Positions 1-12,689 of a DNA stretch of 64,000 nt are shown here, in pieces. The translations under genes and the position numbers were made by a program. The stretch covers positions 5,477,001-5,541,000 of the forward strand of contig NC_135000.1 of the NCBI RefSeq assembly GCF_051020985.1, in the 5' to 3' direction. Positions within the stretch are counted from its first letter, which is position 1. Each line of letters starts with the position of its first letter. The stretch comes from Nomia melanderi. Its lineage: Eukaryota > Arthropoda > Insecta > Hymenoptera > Halictidae. The notes below the pieces were generated by a model. The model searched no databases. It saw nothing but the letters and a program-made list of their open reading frames with translations, and was not told the DNA's origin.

Positions 1-70
1 ATTTCAATTACTTCAATGTTCAACCACGAGACTTTCAAAGTTAGCTCTAAACATTATTAAAATGATAAAA

Positions 71-839
71 TCAAAACCTGTAGTGTGCATAGTTTCCAGG
101 AGCGTACCCAGGAGGGCCAGGATATGGGCCAGCACCGGTAGGTCCTTTCGGCGCCCTAGCATTAGCGTCAGCCAAAGCAGCCAAATGAGCAGCCTTCAGC
201 TGCGCCACTTCCGGCGTGTCTACTACTCTGCCGTCTGGGCCCAACGGCGCTGGTGCTGCGTGGCCGCCGTATGCCCCAGGATGACCGCCTCCGTACCATT
301 GTGGCGCACAAAGGACTACGTTTAGGGTGACCGAGAAAAGTACCTACGCAGAAATACCTGACTATTAATACATGCACATATCTTCAAACTGAGAAACTCA
401 TTCACGCTTCACTCTGAAGTTAACTTCACTTAGCAATAGGCAACGAAGCAAGAAACTTATCTCTCAACGAACAAAATAATCTATGATGCAATGCAAAGAA
501 CCAGTGAAATGAATAAAAAGGAATAACGTACTAAAACTCAAACATACTTTTCCGATCAACAAACCAAACACCTCTAAAGATTCCATCACAAGAACTCTCA
601 ATATTCAAAAATATATCCAAATAAGTCCATCGTTGCTCCATAAAACCAAAGAAACATGTGCTCGAACATAATCAAACGCGATCAAATACTGTCAAACGAT
701 GTCAAATCTCGCCGATTTTACAATGGAAAGTATATCGAACGATCCCGGATAAAGAGTATTATTTCAACAGAAGGGAAATCATTGGATTGATAAGAGAACA
801 TAGTGAAACAGTATGTGTACTCACGAGATAGTGCATCAT
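71..839 (-). CDS. Small structural cuticular protein, one GRVVDTPEVA motif (gene A)
   Basis: Two-exon gene, exon 1 at 825-839 and exon 2 at 71-343, joined in phase 0. Exon 1 encodes only MMHYL and stops at a GTGAGT donor. Exon 2 follows a pyrimidine-rich ...CTGCGTAG acceptor and completes the signal peptide (VLFSVTLNVVLCA). The predicted protein is 95 residues, secreted, with Gly/His/Ala-rich spacer, the motif GRVVDTPEVAQLKAAHLAAL at about residues 43-62, and a Pro/Gly/Tyr-rich tail ending in HYRF. The motif is that of the alanine-rich cuticle proteins known from locust, cockroach and beetle cuticle (often annotated as 'cuticle protein 18.6/18.7-like'). The likely role is a matrix protein of chitinous cuticle; that is inferred from the family. 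A TATA box lies at 930-937. No AATAAA was seen in the short 3' sequence before the window edge. Confidence 0.88.
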
Positions 840-929
840 CTTGTCGAACCTCCTCGCGGTGCGTCGATCCAGCGACTATTGATAGAGGTTTAGATTCGCA
901 TTACGGCTTCCAGTATCGTGGATCGTCCA

Positions 930-937
930 ATTTATAG
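930..937 (-). promoter_or_regulatory. TATA box of gene A
   Basis: The minus strand reads CTATAAAT, about 95 bases upstream of the ATG at 839. That leaves room for a transcription start near 900 and a short 5' leader. Seen directly; the assignment is by position and by analogy with the TATA boxes of the two sister genes. Confidence 0.6.
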
Positions 938-1429
938 GGGTATGGGGCCCAGGATCGATCGGTCTGCATGCGCCCCACCCCTTTCTGCGGCTAGCAAACG
1001 GGGTATAACCACACCCAAGGAAAATGCTCTGTTTAAGGCTAGCCTGCCCTGCCCCGTAACATTTACCAGGCATTAACAATGACACCGCGTGTCCCGTAAC
1101 CTCGTCAGGAATAAAACTCACCTTCCAGCGGAGCTATGCGACACGCGGAGCGTGGACGCACGTCATCGCGGATGCAATTCCGACGTCCTCGGTATTTATC
1201 GGGGCCTAGAGTTCTGCAATGGGCGGGACCGGTGCCCTGTTCCTTGGATCGTAATGCTTGCTGACGAAAATATTGCTGGATCGTATTTATGATTTATTTG
1301 AGTTTATTGTTATGTTGTATAATTGGTTTTTATTGGGATTTTTAACGCGGAGTTCTCGGTTTATGTTGCGCTTAGGGTGTTATGGGATTTTTAGGGTGCT
1401 GTGAGGGATTGTTTGATATTGTTTGATGT

Positions 1430-1880
1430 TGCATTATATTGTGTTATATTATGTTATGTTAGATTATGCTATATTATAGTATATTTCACTATATTTTACT
1501 ATATTTTACTATATTTTACCATACTTCAGTATATTTTATTATATTTTACTATACTTTACTATATTTTACTATATTTTATTACATTTTACTATATTTTACT
1601 ATACTTCACTATATTGTATTATATTTTACTATACTTTATTATATCTTACTATACTTTATTATATTTTACCATATTTTACTATACTTTATTATATTTTATT
1701 ATATTTTATTACATTTTACTATATTTTACTATACTTCGTTATATTTTATTATGTTTTATTACATTTTACTCTATTTTACTATACTTCACTATATTTCATA
1801 ATATTTTACTATATTTTGCCATATTTTACTACATTATACTACATTACATATATTAGATTACAATATAATATATTTATACG
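1430..1880. repeat. 10-bp minisatellite, unit TATTTTACTA
   Basis: About 40 degenerate copies of a 10-base unit (TATTTTACTA and variants with TATTTTATTA, TACTTCACTA). Because the unit contains no stop in two frames, long Tyr/Ile/Phe/Leu open frames appear; these are artefacts. It lies upstream of the gene A promoter. The flanks 1881-3900 are A+T-rich with no gene seen; 2930-3080 is a more GC-rich patch. Confidence 0.85.
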
Positions 1881-3935
1881 TCATACTATATTACACTGAA
1901 CAACTACACACATTTCCCAAAATGCGGAACTGGTTAAGTAATTCATTTCTTAAGAAAATAATTAAGGATATTTGAATTTGAGTAGGTTTTGTAATAAAAA
2001 TCTGAATGGTTTGAAGCAATATTCTTTATTATCATTATTACTATACTTTCTTCAACAGTTTGGTGCTTTAATAATATCTGGAATCGAGAAGTCATGACAT
2101 CGACCTTGCACGCAGAATAACGTAGAAATAGTCTTGATCAATCAAGCGATAAATCGGTGTTATGCTACCGTAAAGAAACAGGTGATGCAAGGCGATTCAT
2201 GTAAAGTACCTCATTGGTATTAGACCACGAGTTTTATGAACTTACAGCATTTTACGCCACCCGCCCTGGACACAGCGAAATATTTAGTGAACATTAACGA
2301 GACTTTTTAAATCCTTCGGAATGTAATAAAATTCATAGCGCGATAAAGACAGTTTTTTCCGATTCGAAATTCGATAAAATAGCTCGTGGAGTTCTTTGTC
2401 CACGTGACTATGACTATTAACTTACATTCTTATATAGTATATAGTATATAGTATCGAAAGAGAAATAATTTCACACTAATACAGTATTATTTAAACAAAC
2501 AAGGATAACGGTATTTTAAAAAAATTCATCACAAACCTCATTAAAAATATTATTTTTGCAATCATTTTAATGTAACTATATTTTATTATACATAATTTAA
2601 AATATATCAGAAATTGAAAATATATCCACGTTGGCATACTTTAAAAGAATCATTTTAATAAAAATTCGACTTCAATTTACAAATACAGATTTTTTAAAGA
2701 AGAAGTAACAAATTTCTGAAATGGCACGGTATACTAAGAAGTAAATGTGAATATTGAATTTGATATTAATACAGACGTAATTAATTAGGGCAACTAAAGC
2801 AAACATTTCATCGTTACTACCACTGAGATCACCGTGAAAGATAATTCAATCAGGTTCAGCTGAATTTCTTTAAATGCCTGAGCTAATCGAACTCGATTTT
2901 CATCAAGCAATACTGTCAGACGTCGATGCAAGTGGTGCATTCAACGATTTCTCATTGAAATAAGCAACGTTGCGACAGTTATCCTGGTTCAAAGACCACC
3001 TCGCGCATTGTTCGCGCGTTGACCTGAACGGGACCGCGAGCTTGTCGCCAACGCTTCGATAACAACCACAGAACTAGCTGGTCACTAACAATCGTATCGA
3101 ATCTACATACAGCACGTGACATTTAGGAATTTATTCGAACCAGTGAAATCTCAAAAATAAATGAAGCCGATTAAAATCATGATACCTGAATTTTATGAAT
3201 AAATCAATCTTAATTCAGCAGTATTCTCTTAAATATAATAAATAAGTAAATCTGAAAAGAGTATTTAAAACTAATTAAAATTTCACAAAAACTGTTATTA
3301 AAAATGAGTTTCCCATATACTATTATACTTCCATATTTATTTAAACTTCAATGGAATAAAAAAAAAGGATCAAGGAAAGAATTCACACAGAACAGGCAGA
3401 GGAAGAAAGAGAAACGAATAAACATTGTTTCCTTAAATAATTGCAACCACTTTAATATCAAAATCTCAACAAAATACATCGCCCACTCCCAACGCATCCA
3501 TCATGCAGAATCTCTACCTACAGAATAAACCCATAGCGGTACGCAATGTTACATAAATACAAAAAAATAAATGATAACGAACCGATCCGCCAACCAGATG
3601 CGAGATCGTCAGAAACACGTTCCCAGAATATGAGGTACAAGTTACCGTCAACTCTAGAACCAGAAAAATCCAAGAACACTACAGTCCCTATGCTATAATC
3701 TCTAACAGAATCAGTGAAACCTTCAAGGTCACGCTACAATATTAATGTTAAAAATAACCTTGAACAGTCTTCTAACTGCCATCCAGACACTAGCGAAACT
3801 ACTCTAAGTTATCCCACAAGTCACAAAATTCATCGGACAAGGTTACGCAATTGAAACGAATTTTTCCAAATTTCCTTCGAATTTCCTGGTGCTAGGGCTG
3901 ACACCATGCGCGATCATCGATCCTCTTAACGATCT

Positions 3936-5218
3936 TCACCAGTGTGGCTGAGCATAGGGATCCGAGTAAGCCAGATGAGAGATTTTCGAAATTTGCTCGG
4001 CATGGGCTGCCAAGTGGGCTGCCTTCGCATGGGCCACTTCCGCCGTGTCGACCACTCTTCCGTCGTGGGCTAGTGGCGCTGGTGGTCCATGGTACGCTAC
4101 TTGCAATGGCGCTGTTGCGTAGGGCGCGCTGTATTCGTCGTTGTAGTCCGGCGCGTAGGGAGAAGCTTTCGCCGCTTCCGCAGCGTGCGCCGCCAGGTGC
4201 GCTGCCTTAGCGTGAGCCACTTCCGGCGTGTCTACCACGCGGCCGTCGTGGGCTAGCGGCGCAGGAGGGCCGTGGTACGCTGCGCCGTAGACGGGGTAGG
4301 GCGCGTAGCCGGGTAGGGCTTTCGCCGAGAGCACGAGGCACGAGATGAGAAGCTGGAACAGTTGTCTGAAGTTGAGGGTTTTGTTGGTGGCTGGTGTTGT
4401 GTGCTTGTTAGTGGGTTTGTGGAGTTTGGTTGGGGATATTGAGAATTAGATGTGTAAGGATTAATAAATGTGAATTGTTGGGATTTGGTTGGAGACATTC
4501 AGAATTAGATGTGTAAGGATTAATGAGTTTGAATTGTTCGTTTGCTGTTTGAAGCAACTGTTTTGTTAAGTGTGGATTTGTTATTTATTCCTTTGGGAAA
4601 GCTGTCTTTGGAAAGTGGAAGGTAGAACTGATAAAAGTGTAAGTGGCACTAGAATTTGGAAAATTAAATTTAATGTAATGAGTGGACTTTGAGAGATTGA
4701 TTAATCGTTTGGAAAATTATCCTTTTTAGCACTGTGAATATTTAATAGTTTAAAGATTAGAATCTAACCCATTTCAATACCCGTTATTCAAAAACAAAAT
4801 CTACTTTTACCAACATTTCCCCTTAAAAACAAACACACACAACAAACTTCCCAAATGACTCCCAAATCTAACAATCCTAACAAAACTCAAACATCCAAAC
4901 TCCCAACAAGAGTTCAACAAACTATCACCGACAAACTCCAAAAGTCCAAAACCTCAAACAAAACTCCCCTCACAAACTCTTCCAAACAGAACCAAACCTC
5001 CAGAATCTCAAACAAAATTATACAACGTTAATCTCAAACAACAATCCCAGTGTCTCCAACAAACTCGTACCAGAGCCACCATTCTCCAACGTAAACAAGC
5101 CCGAACCAAATCAAACCAAACCAAACCAAACCAAACGACGATTCTTATCAGAAGCAGCCATCTAGCGGAACACCAGAAGTGTCCAAGTGTCTTTCCAGGT
5201 ACTCACGAGGGACCTCAT
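3936..5218 (-). CDS. Structural cuticular protein with two GRVVDT motifs (gene B)
   Basis: Exon 1 (5207-5218) encodes MRSL and ends at GTGAGT. Exon 2 (3936-4352) starts after ...AACTGTTCCAG and continues LLISCLVLSAKA, giving a signal peptide and a 142-residue secreted protein. Two near-identical blocks follow: YHGPPAPLAHD leading into GRVVDTPEVAHAKAAHLAAH (about residues 41-60), and the same with GRVVDTAEVA (about 102-121). The spacer is Tyr/Asp/Pro-rich and the tail ends DPYAQPHW. The block duplication covers both the Pro-rich lead-in and the motif, so it is a recent internal duplication. Family and role are as for gene A, inferred from the motif. The start is fixed by the short coding exon downstream of a strong TATA box. 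The single intron is 854 bp and low-complexity. Confidence 0.92.
4353..5206 (-). repeat. Low-complexity intron of gene B with an (AAACC)n run
   Basis: The intron is strongly strand-asymmetric. On the plus strand 4800-5150 is almost free of G and rich in AAACTCC/CAAAC words, ending in a clean (CAAAC)n microsatellite at about 5105-5137. It has no coding potential. The asymmetry resembles that in intron 1 of gene C (13.15-13.73 kb). Confidence 0.7.
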
Positions 5219-5278
5219 GTTCGCTTATAGGATCCGCGGAGCCGTGATGGTTCTGCCGGCCGAATGAACCGGGTACAC

Positions 5279-5286
5279 CTTATATA
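5279..5286 (-). promoter_or_regulatory. TATA box of gene B
   Basis: The minus strand reads TATATAAG about 61 bases upstream of the ATG at 5218, placing a start site near 5250. A GC-rich stretch (5220-5600) surrounds and precedes it. Open frames in 5356-5733 on both strands look like promoter-proximal GC-rich sequence, not genes. Confidence 0.75.
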
Positions 5287-5699
5287 GTCGTGGAACAATA
5301 CGAGGCGCCCACTTCGACGCCGGTGTAAACAACGGCCACGCCGCGGTTCGAATATCTACACGCACACGCACGCGTGATCCCGCTTGATTTTGCACATAAT
5401 GAGCGCACGGGGTGGGCAGGTGGCACTACGGCCAGGGAGGGGGGTGCAGGGGGCAGGCATTTCTATTTGGCAACGCGGGGAGACCGTTAAGGGTGGGGGT
5501 CGGTGGAAGGGAAAATGGCGAACGAGGGACGTGGAACGTGGAAGAAAACGGAACGGCCGAGGCGAAATGCTCGCTGGTTGCGTCAATGATGGAAACCCGG
5601 GCGACGGGGATTGCTTGGTTCGATGGAAAAAGGATTGGGCTCGTTTGGTGATGTTTGTCATTTGGTGGTTTCGTGGTTGGCTGAGATTATTGGGGATTG

Positions 5700-6130
5700 T
5701 GTAGGGATTGTGTGTAGATGGAGGATTTGTCAATTTGGAATGTAATATTATGAAGTAGCTTTCTGTTTTGTTGATTTGGATTTATAGATTTTTATCTGGT
5801 AATCTAGGGATTAGGGAATTTAGCTAGATTCTTGGGGATTGTGTGTAGATGGAGGATTTGTCAATTTTGAATATAATATTGCGAAGTAGCTTTCTGTTTT
5901 GTTGATTTGTATTTATGGATTTTGATTTGGTCATTTATAGATTAGGAGATTTAGCTAGATTCTTGGGGATATTTAAGGTATTGTGTTTGGGTGGAAGATT
6001 TGTTAATTTGGAATATAATATTGTGAAGTATTTGTTTATTTTGTTGATTTGGATTTATAGATTTTGATTTGATAACTTAGGGATTAGTGGATTTTTTGTT
6101 GAAGGATTTGTCAATTCAAAATCTAATATT
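5700..6130. repeat. Degenerate tandem repeat, about 110-140 bp unit, about 4 copies
   Basis: Copies begin at about 5710 and 5843 (GTGTAGATGGAGGATTTG), 5983 (GTTTGGGTGGAAGATTTG) and 6100. Each continues with a T-rich segment containing ATATAATATTGTGAAGTA. Spacing is irregular. No gene is evident in 5290-8640 apart from repeats; 6820-7020 is more GC-rich but has no recognisable product. Confidence 0.7.
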
Positions 6131-7149
6131 GTGAAATGGTTTCTTTTATTTTATTTATTTATGCTATTGATTTATGTTTATGGAATTTGTTTTAGTGATT
6201 TGGGGGTTGAGTTGGACTCAACTGTTGGACTGTCTGCTTTGTTAATTGAGTATATAATATTATGAAATACCTTTTTACATTATTTATATATTAATTCAAT
6301 TTGGTTTAGGGTTGAAACAAATTTCCTAGAAGGGGTTGCTTTTAAACAAAGGATTTTTTCTTAAGTTGTGATCTGCAAGAAGATGACGTTGATAGTTCAA
6401 AATGTATATATTATATTAATATGAAATATTATTTTATATTATTCGCTACTGAAGTGCCAAAGAAATTATTACTGTAACCTTATAGTGTAACAATTGTCAT
6501 AAATATTTGTGTCGACAAAAATAATATTTAAATAGTAATAAATTTAAATATTTAATAGTAAATAATTCATAGTAATAAATTTTTACACTGAATGTACAAC
6601 CGTTTTTCTCCTAGAATTTATTAACAATGAAATAACCCTTGACAGCTTAATGAGGAGAAGAACTATAAGATTGAAAATTAATGAAACTTTTATTCTCTTT
6701 TTAATCTATAAAACTGAATTAATGGAGAAGAATTGTAAACATCATTACTACTGTGATTTCACATGTTACAAACATGGTAATATTCCCAAAGATCAACGAA
6801 TATCATTTTCAATGCAAATTCAACAGGATTCCGTCACGTATCGCTACGCCCGAGTTCTTAATAAGCCCCGGAGCAATTACATTTTGCGAAACACCGTGAA
6901 CAATGACATCCGAACAATCATTTCTAACGAGCACCTACCACCTAATTGGGACAAGTTCGTTACAGTGTAATAATTCCGCGGTATAATTCGTAATCCAGCG
7001 AATTCGATGATCGTGTGCTCCAGAAAACGAAATGAATTTCTGTCATTTGTTTCAGTTCCTTTCGATACTTTTCCATTTTATTTCGACACTATTCACTGTT
7101 ACAGATATCAAAACTAATTTTCTTAATATTATCTTAAATACAGTTAAGT

Positions 7150-7345
7150 TAATTACCAGATTACCAGATTCTCAAATTACCCAATTACGAAAGTATCAAA
7201 TTATAAAATTACCAAATTAAGAAAGTATCAAATTACAAAATTACCAAATTACCAAATTACCAAATTACCAAATTATCCAATTACCAGATTATCAGATTAT
7301 CAGATTATCAGATTATCAAATTATCAAATTATCAAAAATATTAAT
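7150..7345. repeat. 8-bp microsatellite (AATTACCA / GATTATCA)
   Basis: Perfect runs of AATTACCA grade into GATTATCA and AATTATCA, all with an 8-base period. The change of unit along the tract shows local homogenisation of successive variants. Confidence 0.85.
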
Positions 7346-8640
7346 TAATTCGATTATTGAAATAATCCGTAAAATTAAAGATAAGTCCTCTGTGCATTGT
7401 GGCGAGTATTGGGTAAGTATCGTGAAAAAAATATCAGTTTCCAGGAATGCGAATTAAAACGAAAAAACAGTAGAACATTGGTAAAGGTTTGTCGAAACGT
7501 GTGGTGCAGTATTAAGCAATTGTAACCAGCAGACTATGTAAATCGGACGTTTCACGCACGGATGACGGAAAACGAGAGAATTCGGGGACCATGACGACGG
7601 AATTTCTAGCTACGCTTTTTCACCGATGAAATGTGTGGTAGACGTAACCGTGGCGAACGTAATGGAACAAAACAAGAGCTGCGTCGACTTCTTGACATTA
7701 AGTGGAAAGATCAATTAATCTTTATCGTCGGGAAGAAATTATTGTCAACCAGGATATTAAATAATCAACCTTGGATTTTGTTTATTCGTTCAAAAGATTT
7801 GATTTGGAAGTGATTATTTAAATTGGTTTGGAGACGTTTCAAGATTTATAATAGGATACTGAATTCTAATCTCAGTAAACAATTTCTGAGAATGATAAAT
7901 AAATAAATTATTATAATTAAATGACGTACTTATAATTTGACAATTGGAATAATTACATTTTAATCAACAAATCATCAGCATTTTTATTCAAATAAATACA
8001 GATAAATTATTACAGTAAAAATAAACAAATTCACAGGAATTAAGAAACAAATTTATATAAATGAACCTAATACGAATCACTGCTACTATCATCAAATTAC
8101 GTCACTCGAATAAACAGAAATCTAATTACAGAAATAAACAAAAGCAAATTATTCCCATAAATGATATAAAGCTGTGTCTCTCCCATAAAATATTCAAATA
8201 AATATGAGTCACTCTAAAAACTTATTGAAGCCAATAATAGGCAATTTGAATAATGACGAGCCATCCGAATGAATCATCCAATTACAGATGACTTATATGA
8301 ATTATTAGAATATTTCGCTGCAATGAATTATGAATGATCGTTACTCAGCACGAGGTGATCGAACAACAAGAATCAACTATGCCAATTATCTTGCAACCCT
8401 TTCAGCTATGAGAAACAGAAGCGCTGCTCCTGTTGCCTCGGCTGTCCCGCAAATGTCACTCAAGTGCAATCTCGTCCGTCATAGTATCCGCTACCGGCGA
8501 ATAACGCCGTAAATAATCGAGTAAATGTCGATGCCCGATACATATAACACGTATATAAGTACAATAGGCATTCCCTGTCGACAACCGTCCCTGGCCTCGT
8601 GGCGAGCGCAATTTGTACCGGGTCACTGACACGCCTAATC

Positions 8641-9390
8641 GTCCTGCGAACGCTCGAGGAATGATCCTGCATCAGGAAGAAGGAAGTCGATCTTGTTACC
8701 GGGGTTTTGTTTGTTCAAAATGTTTCCTAAGGAAGTTGTTAAATTAAATTATTGTTTTTCTTTATTAATTTAATGTAGATTTTTAAATTAATTAAGAGAA
8801 TTACCCTGAAAACACACGAGAAGTGATCCTGCATCAGTAAGAAGGAAGTCGATCTTGTTATCGGGATTTTGTCTGTTAAAAATGTTTCCTAAGGAAGTTG
8901 TAAAATTAAATTATTGTTTTTCTTTATTATTTTAACGTAAATTTGTACATTAATTATGAGAATCATCCTGCAAACGCTCGAGGAACGATCCTACATCAGA
9001 AAGGAGGAAGTCGATCTTGTTATCGGGATTTTGTTTGTTAAAAATGTTTCCTAAGGAAGTTGTTAAATTAAATTATTGTTTTTCTTTATTATTTAAATGT
9101 AAATGTGTGCATTATTTATGGGAATCGTCCTGCAAAGGCTCAAGGAATGGTCCTTCATCAGGAAGAAGGAAGTCAATCTTGTTATCGGGATTTTGTTTGT
9201 TAAAAATGTTTCCTAAGGAAGTTGTTGAATTAAATTATTGTTTTTCTTTATTATTTAAATGTAAATGTGTGCATTATTTATGGGAATCGTCCTGCAAAGG
9301 CTCAAGGAATGGTCCTTCATCAGGAAGAAGGAAGTCGATCTTGTCATCTCGAGCTTGTCTGTTAAAACTGTTTATTAAGAAAGCTATTAA
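8641..9390. repeat. 162-bp tandem array, about 4.5 copies
   Basis: The anchor GATCCTGCATCAG or variant occurs at 8663, 8825, 8987, 9149 and 9311, exactly 162 bases apart each time. Each unit also carries AAAATGTTTCCTAAGGAAGT and a TTATTGTTTTTCTTTATTA tract. The last two complete units are nearly identical. A 125-residue open frame at 9017-9394 arises because 162 is a multiple of three; I do not treat it as a gene. Confidence 0.9.
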
Positions 9391-9639
9391 TTGAATTATC
9401 GTCTATCTTTATTACCATAAATACGACGAAGTTTTAAATCTCTATTATTTCCAAACATATCTTCAACTTAAAACATATCCTCCATCACTACCTATAAATT
9501 CCCTTCACATTATAATTACTTTTACGAAACCATTGTTTATCTTTATCATAAAAATAAAAGAAACACAAGAAACCCCGTTATTTAAAGGATGACCCAATAG
9601 AAACACACAAGTTTTTAGCACTACTCATTATAACAACCG

Positions 9640-9970
9640 TTCATAATTCAAAGTTTCCCTTTTAGCAGCCATCTGGGCCGAGAAATGGCGCCGCGGCCCA
9701 CGCAACGGAGCGCCAATTAATACTGAGACTGATGATCGTTTAGCACGGTCCTTAAACCGTGCGCGACGCGAGATAACCGGAGTCAAAGACAATGCGCCGA
9801 CGGGCGTGCCGAGATTACTTGGAATCCCGTGGAAAGGGCTTTTGTTCGGGCACCGTATCGCCGCGATCTGAGCATTATTAAGCCGCCCACGTGGCGGAGG
9901 CGACACGCGACACGATTTTCTGGCCATTCCTCGGATACCTGGCATACCTGGCGCGAACGAACGCAAACGA
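9640..9970. other. GC-rich island, function unknown
   Basis: A sharply bounded GC-rich segment in A+T-rich DNA, with CpG-containing words such as GCGCGACGCGAG. A 112-codon minus-strand frame spans it but has no recognisable domain. It could be a conserved regulatory element or an unrecognised exon. Nothing decisive is visible. Confidence 0.4.
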
Positions 9971-10049
9971 GCCTGTCTTTAGGAATCTTTTTTGTGGATG
10001 ATCTTTAAAATATTGATTTTTTGTATTTTGTGCGTTTGATTCTGAATGA

Positions 10050-10720
10050 TTGAAGAGTGTATGGGAATTTTCGGTTGTGGTTAGTTTGTAAAATATCGGT
10101 TTGGAATTTTGTGTGTTTGTTGTTGTATGATTGGAGGGTGTGTGGGAATCTTTCTTTCTGGTTAATTTGTAAAATACTGATTTGGTATTTTATGGATTTA
10201 ATTTTGTATGATTGGAGCTTGGTTGAAAATTTTTCTTTGTGGTTAATTTATAAAATACTGATTTGGTATTTTGTGGATTTAATTTTGTATGATTGGAGCT
10301 TGGTTGAAAATTTTTCTTTGTGGCTAATTTGTAAAATATTGATTTGGTATTTTGTGGGTTTGATTTTGTACGATTGGAGCTTGTGTGAGGATTTTTCTTT
10401 GCGGTTAATCTGTAAAATATTGATTTGGTATTTTGTGGGTTTGATTTTGTATTATTGGAGATTGTGTGGGGATTTTTCTTTGTGGTTAATTTGTAAAACA
10501 TCGATTTGGAGTATTGTGGGTTTGTTGTTGTATGATTGGAGAATGTGTAGGAAATTTTTTTTTTTGTTAGTCTGTAAAATATCGATTTGGAATTCTGTAG
10601 GTTTGTTGCTGAGTGGTTGGAGAGTGTATGGGAATTTTTGATAGTGGTTAGTTTGTAAAATATCGGTTTGGAATTTTGTAGGTTTCGCTTTGCATGATTG
10701 AAGAGTGTGAAGTGATACAT
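10050..10720. repeat. 81-bp tandem array, about 8 copies, indel-free
   Basis: The anchor GGTTAATTTGTAAAATA or variant starts at 10079, 10160, 10241, 10322, 10403, 10484, 10565 and 10646: 81 bases every time, although copies differ at many positions. Since 81 is 27 codons, both strands stay open (plus 10057-10641, minus 10190-10720). The plus frame would give a 27-residue hydrophobic repeat around ICKILIWYFVGLILYDW. No signal, domain or splice context supports translation. Confidence 0.9.
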
Positions 10721-11394
10721 CCGTGTCTTCGAGTCACTGAACTGAGAGAATTCACTCTCAATGGTAGAAGAAACATGAAGTTTTTCGATGCATTCGACTC
10801 AACATGAAATATCTGAATCGAGGCAACAGTTTAGCCGCTAATGATGGTTTTGCAACTGGCCGAGCGATTCTCTCGATTGAAAATATGAAAAAATCCAGAC
10901 CTTCGGCAAGAAAGAGGCTCATGCGTGGTCGGGCGCATACATGCGTGACGCCTATTCTTTCGTTCAGGTTTTGCAAAGCAGCTGGGAATTATTTCTGGAC
11001 AAGTTTCACGGGATCCACGCAATACTGTTGCACTTTTTCTACTGTGGAATTTGTGTAACTGAAATCTCCACTGCTTTCATTGTTCTCTCGCATTCTGTGC
11101 AACTTTTTGTGCAACTTTCATCTGGGAATAACATCTTTCTGTTTCAAAAATTACTGAATTTCTCACTTTGCAATATTTACATAGTCTAATTCTTGATAAA
11201 GTTCCCATTCGTAAAAGAAACTTGGAAAAAATTAAAGTTGGCAACATGTTTATTGCGATTAATATTTAAGAAACGTAGATTCATAATGAAAATAAAAGTT
11301 ATCTTTCACAACATTTATTCAGTTTACTTATTCTTCTTCTATTGAATTTTGGATATTTCCTACAGTGAATTTTACCATTGTTATTAGAAAAGTC

Positions 11395-11705
11395 AAATTA
11401 AAATTTTGAAAGCTGTCTTTTGATAGTTTCGGTAGAAACAGTGTTAAAGAAACTGATTTAACAACACCCAAACTCAATTGTAAATCAATTGAAGCTTTAA
11501 AAAATTGGATTCTTAAATTTTCGTTAAAAAAACTTTTTTGACAGTATAGTTGATTAATTTTGAAAATCAATTATTCAATAGATAACGAATGTCTCTCAGA
11601 AAAATTCAATAATAAATCAATTCAAGTTTTAATATATGCACTCCTCGAGTTTCTATAAAGAAATCTCAAAAAGTCCGTTTCACTGCTCGGTAGTTTTAGA
11701 GTTAA
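11395..11705 (+). mobile_element. Truncated TTAA-type MITE (CACTARAACTACC family)
   Basis: The right part (about 11539-11705) matches the element at 52396-52797, sharing GTTGATTAATT..GAAA, ATAGATAAC.AATGT.TCTCAGA and CTGCTCGGTA.TTTTAG.GTTAA. The right end is TTAA at 11702-11705. I could not find the left terminal repeat, so this copy is probably truncated. The surrounding 10740-12680 shows no gene. Confidence 0.6.
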
Positions 11706-12689
11706 GTACGTTGAACCCTTTCAGAATTCGAAGGATCCCTGTTTCGCGATGGTACACAGAAAAAGCTGCTTTCAGCAGAACCCACTAGTAAGTGTGTAAC
11801 AAACGATTCGCCACAGTCAATCACCGAGGATTGATTGTTCCAAGGAGACGCGACAACCTTCGTTCGAATCGGTGTGCCAACGTTCCTCCACTTTTTCCCC
11901 TCTCGTTTACGTTAATTGCAATTCGTCCATGGGAGGCGCGAGGCGTGCGTCGAGGCCGTTCTCTCAGAATAATTGAGAAATCATTTAGCAGTAAAGTTTC
12001 GATGAAATTGCGATTCTGCGAAACGTATTCGTGATTTGGTCCGTTTTATGGACCTGCTCGTTTCCTTTTTCGCTGCCTCGATGATGGACGAACCGGTGTA
12101 CAATGGACGAAACCTCAAAATTCGACTCACATTACGAAAATTAAAGGTTAACTGCTGCTAAGTATAGTACCTCGACATCAGTTTTTTCCACAGGTGTGCT
12201 TGTTTGTCAAGATATCTCTCAAATAGATTATATTATTACGTTGTCTCCAATATTATTAGTACGAAGAATCGTTTGTACTGCTTTCTACGAACTATCCATT
12301 TTTTAAAACGCATTTCAAATCAAATATTGTAATAATACAGTTATCGAAAACTGCAACAGAAATTCTAAACAACTCATTCATCTCATATTCACTAAACAAC
12401 TCTCATCAACATAAACAATCAGTTACTAAAACACTCACAAAATACTCCACAAGTGACACTAAAACAATCACCTAAAGCCGAGCATTGAAATGAATAGATG
12501 TGTTCAAAGGAAAATACGTCCATGTTTGGACAATTACTAATTTTCATAAATTTCAATTTAATAAACACCGTCCTTCTTAGTTATTAAAGACTTTACTCGT
12601 TCCGTCTAGCTCAGAAAACCTTGCTTTTTATATCGTCTGAGAATATTTAAGCTACAAATAGCTTGAAAAACACGAATTTCCTCAATTTC

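Noticed and set aside
1401..1856. 151- and 111-codon plus frames rich in Tyr/Leu/Ile/Phe
   Set aside because: They are translations of the 10-bp TATTTTACTA minisatellite in two frames.
3944..4210. 88-codon plus frame
   Set aside because: It is antisense to exon 2 of gene B.
5356..5733. Overlapping frames of 79-125 codons on both strands upstream of gene B
   Set aside because: They lie in the GC-rich promoter region of gene B and are low-complexity.
9017..9394. 125-codon frame with an internal 54-residue duplication
   Set aside because: It is explained by the 162-bp tandem array; 162 is a multiple of three.
10057..10720. 194-codon plus and 176-codon minus frames as repeat proteins
   Set aside because: Both are kept open by the 81-bp period; no signal, splice or domain evidence. 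Kept only as a repeat with a finding.
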